Source: Bacillota bacterium (GTDB lineage Bacteria; Bacillota; Sulfobacillia; UBA995; UBA9673). From it: a stretch of DNA of 57,611 nucleotides. The notes beneath the pieces were generated by a model. The model ran no database searches. It was not told where the DNA came from and saw only the letters and a program-made list of their open reading frames with translations. The stretch is from NCBI GenBank assembly GCA_003599345.1, contig QZJP01000049.1, positions 1-57,611 on the forward strand, written 5' to 3'. Made by a program: the position numbers and the translations under genes. This document shows, in pieces, positions 45,956 through 53,565 of this stretch (positions within the stretch are counted from its first letter, which is position 1; every line of letters starts with the position of its first letter).

Positions 45956-47245
45956 ATGCCCGTATACCGCTACCGCGCCAAGACCTCACAGGGCCGGACC
46001 ATGGAGGGGACGGTCGAGGCTCCCGACCAGCGGGAAGCCGCCCGCACCCTCAGGGGCCGCGGCCTCTATGTGACGTCCATTGCCGACAGCCGCGAGGCGG
46101 CGGTGAACGTCCTGGCCCGGCCGCCCGCGCGCGCGTCCCGGGCGCGGCTCGCGGCGGTAGCCATGGAAGATCCGGCCCGGCGGCAGGGGCTCGGCTTCGC
46201 CCGGCCCCGCGTGAGCCTCAAGGACCTCGCTCTCTTCTGCCGCCAGTTCGCGACGATGATCAACGCCGGCGTGGCCATCCTCACGACCCTCAACATCCTC
46301 GCGCGCCAGGCGGCGTCGAGGCGGCTCCGAACGGCGCTGAACGAAGTGGCCCTGTCCATCGAACGCGGGCAGTCGCTCAGCGACTCGTTCCGCGCGCGCC
46401 CGGATGTCTTCCCGCCCCTCATCGTGAACATGTCCGCGGCCGGTGAGGCGGGCGGCATCCTGGAGGAATGCTTCGACCGCCTGGCCGACCACTTCGAGAA
46501 GGAGCACGCTGTCACCCAGAAGGTGCGTTCGGCCATGGTCTACCCCACCGTGGTCAGCCTCGTGGCCATCGGCGTGGTGACCTTCATGGTCGTCTTCGTC
46601 CTGCCCAACTTCATCTCCATCTTCGCCCAGATCGGCGCGGAGTTGCCCGGGCCGACCAGGGTAGTGATGGCCATCAGCGACTTCATCCGGGGCTACTGGT
46701 ACGCGCTCCTGGCCGCCATCGTGGTCCTCGTCATCGGGCTCCGCGTCTACGCGAGCACGGGCCGGGGAGCCTACATGGTCGACTCGTTCCTGCTCCACCT
46801 GCCGGCCTTCGGCGACGTGCTCCTCAAGCGGGCCGTCTCCCGGTTCGCCCGGACTCTGGGCACCCTCCTGAGGAGCGGTGTTCCGCTTCTCGTGTCCATG
46901 GCCGTCGTCCGGAGGACCGTAGGGAGCCGCCCGCTCGCGGTAGCCATCCTGGCCGCCGAGGACGAGATACGGGCGGGGCACGGCATCGTGGAGCCGCTGA
47001 GGGCTTCGGGGCTTTTCCCGCAGATGGTGCTCGAAATGGTGACTGTCGGCGAAGAGACCGGCGCGATAGACGCGATGCTCTCCAAGGTGGCCGACTTCTA
47101 CGACAAGGAGATAGACGTCACCCTCGAGCGCCTGGCGAACATGATCGAACCCGTGGTCATGCTGTTCGTCGGCGCCATAGTCGGGTTCATCCTTGTCTCG
47201 CTCATCATGCCGATGTTCGACATGTACAGCCAGCTGGACCTGTAA
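45956..47245 (+). CDS. pilC: Type IV pilus inner membrane platform protein PilC/GspF
   Basis: 'MPVYRYRAKTSQGRTMEGTVEA', 'LKDLALFCRQFATMINAGVAILTTLNILARQ', 'MIEPVVMLFVGAIVGFILVSLIMPMFDMYSQL'. Confidence 0.95.
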   Translation: MPVYRYRAKTSQGRTMEGTVEAPDQREAARTLRGRGLYVTSIADSREAAVNVLARPPARASRARLAAVAMEDPARRQGLGFARPRVSLKDLALFCRQFATMINAGVAILTTLNILARQAASRRLRTALNEVALSIERGQSLSDSFRARPDVFPPLIVNMSAAGEAGGILEECFDRLADHFEKEHAVTQKVRSAMVYPTVVSLVAIGVVTFMVVFVLPNFISIFAQIGAELPGPTRVVMAISDFIRGYWYALLAAIVVLVIGLRVYASTGRGAYMVDSFLLHLPAFGDVLLKRAVSRFARTLGTLLRSGVPLLVSMAVVRRTVGSRPLAVAILAAEDEIRAGHGIVEPLRASGLFPQMVLEMVTVGEETGAIDAMLSKVADFYDKEIDVTLERLANMIEPVVMLFVGAIVGFILVSLIMPMFDMYSQLDL

Positions 47246-47322
47246 ATGGTTCCGATAAGGACTTAGTGACTGATAAGCATAGCAGGTGGATGCACATTTG
47301 TGGCGAAACCCGTAAATAGTGG

Positions 47323-47351
47323 TTGACACGGTAGACCTGTCCTGCTAGATT
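47323..47351 (+). promoter_or_regulatory. Sigma-A-like promoter for the pilin gene: TTGACA-17 bp-TAGATT
   Basis: ttgaca 47323-47328, tagatt 47346-47351, about 75 bp upstream of the pilin ATG. Confidence 0.65.
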
Positions 47352-47426
47352 GGATGGGTTCTCTAGCACCAGCTACCAGGGGTCTCAAGCGGGCTACCGT
47401 TAATCCGATAGGGAGGTGAACAAGAG

Positions 47427-48041
47427 ATGGCAATCCGCAAGCACCTGTCTGGCCAGAAGGGCTTCACCCTCATCGAACTACTCGTTGTCGTGGCCATCCT
47501 TGGCATCCTGGTTGGGCTGGCGGCGCCCCGCGTTCTCAGTGCCATCGACAACGCTAGGGCCCGTCGAGCCGAGGCCGACATGGTGGTCATCAGGGATGCG
47601 CTCGAGAGGTTCTACTTGGACTGGGGTATCTTCTCCCCTGACCTCTACTACCTGATCAGCGAAGACTACATCGACCCGAACTTCTCGTTCAAGAACAGCT
47701 ACGGCAACTACTACTTCTACGCCGTGCGGGTGAACGAGACTAACGACCCGAACAGCCCCAACTACGCCGACTACGTCCTGGGGGACCCGGGGCAGACGCC
47801 GTTGGCTGCCGGGACCTACGACGCCGATGAAGTCTGCCAAGGCCTCTACACTACCGACCACGACGTGTGGATCTGGGGAACCTGGGCTACTGCACCTTCG
47901 GGATTGGCGACTTCGGTGACCGCGAACAACTCCCAGACGGGGCAGAACAAGACCTTCAACTTGGAGGTAACCTTGCTGACGATAACGCCGGCAACGAAGC
48001 CCTCAAGCACGGCCATCAAGTACAGCGGTCAGCAGCCCTAG
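47427..48041 (+). CDS. Type IV pilin / GspG-like major pilin
   Basis: Prepilin site 'GQKGFTLIELLVVVAILGILVGLAAPRVLSAIDNAR'; upstream gggaggtgaac. Confidence 0.94.
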   Translation: MAIRKHLSGQKGFTLIELLVVVAILGILVGLAAPRVLSAIDNARARRAEADMVVIRDALERFYLDWGIFSPDLYYLISEDYIDPNFSFKNSYGNYYFYAVRVNETNDPNSPNYADYVLGDPGQTPLAAGTYDADEVCQGLYTTDHDVWIWGTWATAPSGLATSVTANNSQTGQNKTFNLEVTLLTITPATKPSSTAIKYSGQQP

Positions 48042-48087
48042 GGAGCTTCTAGAGTCGTATCAGAACCGGATATCCGGAAGCAGGAGT

Positions 48088-48118
48088 TCGGGGCGGGTCG
48101 GAAAGCGGCCCGCCCCGA
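48088..48118 (+). terminator. GC hairpin downstream of the pilin gene
   Basis: tcggggcggg ... cccgccccga; 10-bp arms, no U tract. Confidence 0.5.
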
Positions 48119-48311
48119 GTTCACAGAGTGGGACGTTTAGGGAGCGCAAGCTCCCCGCGGCCGCAACCGTCGCCCGTGTTGCCGTCGCCCGTGATGCCCG
48201 GCCTCAAGCGACGTGGAGCAGGACCGTTCCCTACTGGAATAGTAGGAAGTAACAGGTTCGGCCGCGAAGTTTGTTACATAAGGGGAGATTAAGGGGGAGG
48301 GGGAGGGCGGC

Positions 48312-51300
48312 ATGTCGCCTTCTCGCCGGCCGTACCGCGAGGAGATCGCGCCCAGGCGACGCAGTTCCCTCCGTGGTCTCCTCACTTTCCTTGGGATTCT
48401 GCTCCTCCTGGGTGGCGTGGCCCTCGGTGTCCTCGTCCTGAGCCCCGGCCTGGCGAGTCTCATCCCCGGCCCGGTCGGTGAACGGCTCAACGTGATAGCC
48501 ACGAGCGGCCGGGGTTGGCTCGAAGGCCTCATCTCCGATGAAGGGGCCCTCGGAGCCGTTCGGCAATTCGTCGAGCCCTACCTCTCCAAGCTGGGACTCA
48601 ACCTCACCACCGTCCTCTTGGGTATGGGCCTTCTTCTCCTGGCGGTCATCTGCATCCGAATTCTCGCCGTCACCTCGAGGGTTGAGAGACCGGAGAGCGA
48701 GGACGAGGTCTTCGGCGAGGACGGTAAGGGTCCCGGCGAGGGTGGGCGCAGCCCGTATTGGCCGTATGAGAAGCGGCCCGCGGCCCGCAAGTCGGGAGCC
48801 CTCATGTCGGGTACACGGCTCACACCTGACCGGCCCGTAGGGGCCGCGTTCGACACGAGCGCGGCCCGGGGGTCCGGACCCGGAGCGATGGGGCCGGATT
48901 TCGGGACGGGCAACGAGCAGGCCTACGCGACGGGCGGCGAACCGGCCTACGGGGCTGGCGAAGCGGATTTCGCGACCGGCCCCACACCGGGGTTTGAGAC
49001 CGTACCCGCGGCGGAGGCCTTCGACGCCGGGCCTCCTTCCGAGGCCGTGCCTCACAGAGACGCCGCTCTAGACTTCTCCCTCCCGGATACGGCGACCGGT
49101 GACGCGTGGCCCCTGGTTCGTCCCCGGTCGATTCCGAGTCCCGAGCCCGTCGCTCATGGCGTTGAGCGCGGCGAGGGCATCGAGCCCGGTCGAGACGCCA
49201 CTACACATTCCCCGCCCGCCGAAGTGACCATGGGCGACCACGCCGCCGGTGAGGCCTTGCCTGCGCCCGGCCCCGAAGAGATGGGACCCGGCCTTGGGGA
49301 CCTTGGTGAGGAGCCGGAGTCGCGTGCGGCCGGGGGTCTCTCGTTCGATGCCGAGTTCGCCCCGGAGGAGGCCTTCGGCGGTGAAGAGGAGGCCCTTCCG
49401 CCGCGCCACGCGGTCGCACCGGCAGGCCCGGGGACAGCTCTGACTGGTGAGCCGGCTTCCGGCGAGCGACCAGGCCCGGGGCCCTTCGCGCCACCGGCCC
49501 CGGAGCCGGGTCTTCCGGGCGTGGGCCAGCCCGCACCCACGGCCGGGGCGGGCGAGGCCGCCTACTATCCGCCTGCCGGCTATCCTCAGCCACCGGTGGC
49601 GCGGTCGCGCACGGAGCCTGGGGTGGGGCAGCCCGTCCCTTCACTGTCCCATGAGGGGGAATACCCCTCAGAGGACTACCTGGCGGACATGCCGGCCCCG
49701 GCGTTCCCGCCGCCCACTTTCCCGAGGCCGGGTGTCGAGCCGTTCGGCCCGCCCCCCACCCCACAGCGCGCACGGGAGGCGTGGGTGGAAGGCAGGCCTA
49801 GCCTCGGCGCGGGGCTCCGGAAGTTCGCCTTCCCGGGCTTCGTCCTCATGGCTCTGGGAGCCGGGGGGGCCTACGGTCTTCAGACCCCGTTGGCGGCCTA
49901 CATCACGGGCGGGCCCTACGGCCAGTACCTCCTCGCCAGCGCCGCGGCCGTTCTCAGCATGGGTGTTGGGCTATGGTTCATGAACGGGCCGATGCGTCCC
50001 GTGGTGAGCCGGATGGCCCCCGGCTTCCCCGGCGTCGGAGGCCGGGCCGCGGCGGAGGCCGCAGCCGCGATGGCCCCCGGGCGCGGGTTCCCGGCGCAGG
50101 GGCCTCCGGTGAGCGCGAGGCCGCCGAGGCCCGCGTTCCGGTCCGTGGGCCCGGCGCCGATTCCCGGGCGGGCCGCTCTCGAGAGCGGTCTAGAGGCTCC
50201 CGACGCCATTGACTGGGGTAGGCTACCCAAACCTTCCGTGTTCATCCCCTGGAGCCAGGCCGGGACCACCATCGGTCTTGACATCGGCGCCGCCTGGATG
50301 AAGGCGGTGCAGGTCGGTCCCGGTCGTCACGGCCTGGAAATCGTGAACCTAGGCCTCTGCCCCACCCCCGAGGGCGTCGTCGGCGAGGACGGCATAAGTG
50401 ACCCGGACCTACTCGGCGAGGCCGTCAAGGACTTGCTTCAAAGCAGGAATATCATCCAGCGGGAAGTTGTGACCGCCCTCGGCGGGCAGGGGGTCATCAT
50501 CCGCCACGTCCAGTTCCCGGTGATGAGCCCGGACGAGTTGCGCGAGGTCCTGCGGTGGGAGGCGGAGCACCACATCCCGATTCCGCCGCCCGAGGCCGTG
50601 GTCGACTTCACGGTCATGCCCGGCCAGGGAGACTCGGACGAGCGGGGCAACCGCCAGATGCGGGTCATGCTCGTCGGCGCTCAGAAGAAGGTCGTCGAAG
50701 ACCAGATAGCCGCCTTGAGGCGGGCCAAGCTGGTGCCGAGGGGTGTCGACGCGGAAGCCCTGGCGTGTTTCCGTGTCGTCCAGGCGGCCGGGCACTTCGT
50801 CGAGGACCCTCTGCGCTACGCGCAGGCCGTCATCGATCTCGGTCACTCCTCGACGAAGCTCGGCATCTATCTCAGGGGCGCTCTCGAGATGAGCCGCACC
50901 CTGGGCATCGGCGGCCGCGCCCTCACGCAGGTGCTGGTCGAGAAGTTGCGGGTTCCGGAGGTCGAGGCCGAGACGCTCAAGCGGCAGTACGGCGTCCTTC
51001 CGGAAGGCGGGAGAGTCACCGCCGCCCTGAGCCCGACCCTTCAGGACCTCATGTTCGAGATCAGGCGATCGTTCGAGTTCTTCTCCTCGCGTCACTTCGG
51101 GCAGTCCGTGAGGCACGTCTACCTGATAGGCGGAGGGGCCCGCATGCCCGGGATAGTCCAAGCCCTCGGCCGTTACCTCAACCCGTCCCTCGGCGAGAGG
51201 ATCCCGGAGGGGGCGGCTATCGGGGTGGAACTCGTCGACCCGCTGTCAGCCGTGGGCCTCCACCCGCGGCTCTACGACCAGGCCGACCTCATCGGGACCG

Positions 51301-51365
51301 AGTTCGTGACGGCCCTAGGCCTCGCCTTGTCCGAAGAGGAGGAGGGCCCCGCGCATGAAGGTTAA
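48312..51365 (+). CDS. pilM: PilM-like actin-fold protein with a long N-terminal membrane/low-complexity extension
   Basis: C-terminal 'TTIGLDIGAAWMKAVQVGPGRHGLEIVNLGLCPTPEG...VVTALGGQGVIIRHVQFPVMSPDELREVLRWEAEHHIPIPPPEAVVDFTVM...YLIGGGARMPGIVQALGRYL'. Residues ~1-650 carry about 4 TM segments and a Pro/Gly/Ala/Glu-rich linker. Confidence 0.88.
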   Translation: MSPSRRPYREEIAPRRRSSLRGLLTFLGILLLLGGVALGVLVLSPGLASLIPGPVGERLNVIATSGRGWLEGLISDEGALGAVRQFVEPYLSKLGLNLTTVLLGMGLLLLAVICIRILAVTSRVERPESEDEVFGEDGKGPGEGGRSPYWPYEKRPAARKSGALMSGTRLTPDRPVGAAFDTSAARGSGPGAMGPDFGTGNEQAYATGGEPAYGAGEADFATGPTPGFETVPAAEAFDAGPPSEAVPHRDAALDFSLPDTATGDAWPLVRPRSIPSPEPVAHGVERGEGIEPGRDATTHSPPAEVTMGDHAAGEALPAPGPEEMGPGLGDLGEEPESRAAGGLSFDAEFAPEEAFGGEEEALPPRHAVAPAGPGTALTGEPASGERPGPGPFAPPAPEPGLPGVGQPAPTAGAGEAAYYPPAGYPQPPVARSRTEPGVGQPVPSLSHEGEYPSEDYLADMPAPAFPPPTFPRPGVEPFGPPPTPQRAREAWVEGRPSLGAGLRKFAFPGFVLMALGAGGAYGLQTPLAAYITGGPYGQYLLASAAAVLSMGVGLWFMNGPMRPVVSRMAPGFPGVGGRAAAEAAAAMAPGRGFPAQGPPVSARPPRPAFRSVGPAPIPGRAALESGLEAPDAIDWGRLPKPSVFIPWSQAGTTIGLDIGAAWMKAVQVGPGRHGLEIVNLGLCPTPEGVVGEDGISDPDLLGEAVKDLLQSRNIIQREVVTALGGQGVIIRHVQFPVMSPDELREVLRWEAEHHIPIPPPEAVVDFTVMPGQGDSDERGNRQMRVMLVGAQKKVVEDQIAALRRAKLVPRGVDAEALACFRVVQAAGHFVEDPLRYAQAVIDLGHSSTKLGIYLRGALEMSRTLGIGGRALTQVLVEKLRVPEVEAETLKRQYGVLPEGGRVTAALSPTLQDLMFEIRRSFEFFSSRHFGQSVRHVYLIGGGARMPGIVQALGRYLNPSLGERIPEGAAIGVELVDPLSAVGLHPRLYDQADLIGTEFVTALGLALSEEEEGPAHEG

Positions 51366-51903
51366 CCTCCTCCCCTACCAGCTCGCTCAGAAGGCGGGTC
51401 CCAACTGGCGCACCATTTTCCTGCTCGGCGGGATGGTCCTCCTCGCGGGCGTGACCCTCATCTTCTACGTGGCCCTACAGGGACAGGTCAACAAGTTCAT
51501 GGCCGACATCGCCGCCGTGAAGCGGGACTACGAGCAGTACACCGCGGCCCTGGAGCGAAAGGCCACCCTGGACCAACTCCAGGCCTCCTACACGGAGAAG
51601 CAGGGCTTCATCATGCAGTTGTCCGGGGAAGGCGTCAAGTGGAACGACATCATGGACGAGCTGCGGAGCATCATCCCCAAGACGGTCGTCCTCGACACGG
51701 TGTCCAGTGACGAAACCGGGCACATGGTGCTGGAAGGGCGGGCCGGCGGGCTGATAGCCCTATCGCAGTTCCACAATAACATCCAAGACTCGGCGACCAT
51801 GGCCGCGCCGGACGTGAAGAGTGTGCTCTGGGACATAGAGGGCGCGTTCTTCAAGTTCGTTCTCGAGTGCGACGCGAAACAGGCGGTGGGCGACGGTGGC
51901 TAG
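51355..51903 (+). CDS. pilN: PilN-like type IV pilus assembly protein
   Basis: 'MKVNLLPYQLAQ' N-terminal PilM-binding-type motif, single TM, coiled coil. Confidence 0.85.
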   Translation: MKVNLLPYQLAQKAGPNWRTIFLLGGMVLLAGVTLIFYVALQGQVNKFMADIAAVKRDYEQYTAALERKATLDQLQASYTEKQGFIMQLSGEGVKWNDIMDELRSIIPKTVVLDTVSSDETGHMVLEGRAGGLIALSQFHNNIQDSATMAAPDVKSVLWDIEGAFFKFVLECDAKQAVGDGG

Positions 51904-52618
51904 CCCCGAACCGCGCTCCGGCTTCATGAGGTTTCGCCCACTGACAGGGCGCGAGCAGGTCGTCCTGGTCGTGCTCTTCCTCATCCTCTACGCCGTGGCC
52001 TTCGGTCTTTGGGTCTACCGGCCCTTCACCGAGACCATATCCGACCTCAGAGACAGGCTCACGGTCGAGCGTGAGAAACTCATGGCAGCCCAAGCCATCT
52101 TCCACCGTCTCGACGACATCAACGCCAGGATAGCCGAGCTCAACGCGGCCGTGGCCGAACTCGACCTCCTGGTGCCCGGCAATAGCCGGCAGGCGCACTT
52201 CCTCTACGCCTGCGGGCAGTGGGAGCGCCTGACCGGCGCTCGGGTCCGGGAAATGGTCTTCACGGCCCCGTCCGACATCGGCGGCTACGAGGAGTACATG
52301 GTGACGTTCACGGTAGTCGGGAGCTACACGGCCCAGGTCAAGTTCCTCGCAGAGCTCGAGGGGATGGACAGGCTGGTCAGGGTGGACAACGTCTCTCTCC
52401 TGCCGACCGACGCCACCCAGGCCGGCACGGGTGGCGGCGAGGACGGGGGCGGCGCGGGCGGGGGGCAGCAGTATGCCACCGCCGACGTGGTAACCGCCCG
52501 CTACGTGGTTCACCTCTTCGTCGACCCGAGTAAGGCCGCGCAGGCCGCCGCCGAGAGCCCCGGCGAAGGCTTGACCTTCACGCTCTCGGAGGGCCGCTCG
52601 ACGCCCTTCATCCCCTAG
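51896..52618 (+). CDS. pilO: PilO-like type IV pilus assembly protein
   Basis: Position after pilN; N-terminal TM 'VVLVVLFLILYAVAFGLWVYRPF', coiled coil, 'LVPGNSRQAHFLYACGQWERLTGARVREMVF..YTAQVKFLAELEGMDRLVRVDNVSL'. Confidence 0.82.
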   Translation: MASPEPRSGFMRFRPLTGREQVVLVVLFLILYAVAFGLWVYRPFTETISDLRDRLTVEREKLMAAQAIFHRLDDINARIAELNAAVAELDLLVPGNSRQAHFLYACGQWERLTGARVREMVFTAPSDIGGYEEYMVTFTVVGSYTAQVKFLAELEGMDRLVRVDNVSLLPTDATQAGTGGGEDGGGAGGGQQYATADVVTARYVVHLFVDPSKAAQAAAESPGEGLTFTLSEGRSTPFIP

Positions 52619-52842
52619 CCCGGTCTCGCCCGCCCGCCCAGGCCGTCCGCCTGCCAGGTCCCGGCCGCGCATCGTTAGACCCCGGAAAGCCCTGTCGCTT
52701 CTCGCGGTCCCTGTCGCGCCTCCTCGATAAAAGCTGTGCCCGCCGACGGTTTTCACTGAAGGACGCAAGCCCATCGCCTCCGAATCGCCCCGCCTCGTCG
52801 GGAGAAGCCCCACGGGGCAAGGGTAGGGCGGAGGGGGGTGAG

Positions 52843-53562
52843 GTGTTGGTCCTTCACGCCTCGGGTCACGGCTCCGTCCGGACCGGCCCGGCCGCGCGCC
52901 GTCTAGGCCCACGGATGACCGCGCTGCTTGCGGCGGCGGCGGTGGGAGGTGTCGTACTGGTCGGAGCCCGGGCCATCGTGGCCACCGGGCCCCGAACCGT
53001 CCACTTCATCTACGTCCGCGAGGAGAACTCACTCGGCCTTGACAACCTGCCGCCGCCGGGGGGCGCCGCCGGCTCGTACCTCGACTCCTCGCGCGGGGTG
53101 GTTACCCTGCCGCCGGGCTCGGACCCGGTTTCCCGAGGGACGGGCGTGCTCGTCCTCAGAGAGACCTTCGCCGGTGGGGCGCTCGTCGAAGTCAAGGTTC
53201 TCTGCCTCGACGGGCTCAGCGGGGTTGTCGCCGGCCGGCAGGGGCCGGGCGCTCCGCCGGAGTGCGCTCTCCTAGCGGTGGATTTGTCCCTCTCACCGGC
53301 CGGCTCCGCGGGAAGCGGCAAGTGGTCCATCCGGGTGGAAACGCCGGTCGCGCCGGCGGCCGTGCTCGACCCCGGAAAGGAGTGGCGGCTGGCGGCCGTC
53401 CGCCGGGACGGCGAGGTCGTCCTCTTCGACGGAGGCGACCCGGGCTTCGCGGCGGAGGCCGTGGCGGCCTTTGCCGACGGCCGGCCGGTGAGCCTTCTGA
53501 GTGTCGTCAACTACGGGGCATGGGAAGCCGACAGGATAGAACTCTCGAGCTATGGGGGATAG
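52843..53562 (+). CDS. Secreted/anchored protein of unknown function downstream of the pilus operon
   Basis: N-terminal TM/signal 'MTALLAAAAVGGVVLVGARAIVA'; beta-rich remainder; no family recognised. Confidence 0.65.
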   Translation: MLVLHASGHGSVRTGPAARRLGPRMTALLAAAAVGGVVLVGARAIVATGPRTVHFIYVREENSLGLDNLPPPGGAAGSYLDSSRGVVTLPPGSDPVSRGTGVLVLRETFAGGALVEVKVLCLDGLSGVVAGRQGPGAPPECALLAVDLSLSPAGSAGSGKWSIRVETPVAPAAVLDPGKEWRLAAVRRDGEVVLFDGGDPGFAAEAVAAFADGRPVSLLSVVNYGAWEADRIELSSYGG

Positions 53563-53565
53563 GCG

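Noticed and set aside
45986-47329. 447-aa minus ORF opposite pilC
   Set aside because: High-GC antisense shadow, His/Asp/Glu-rich, no family resemblance.
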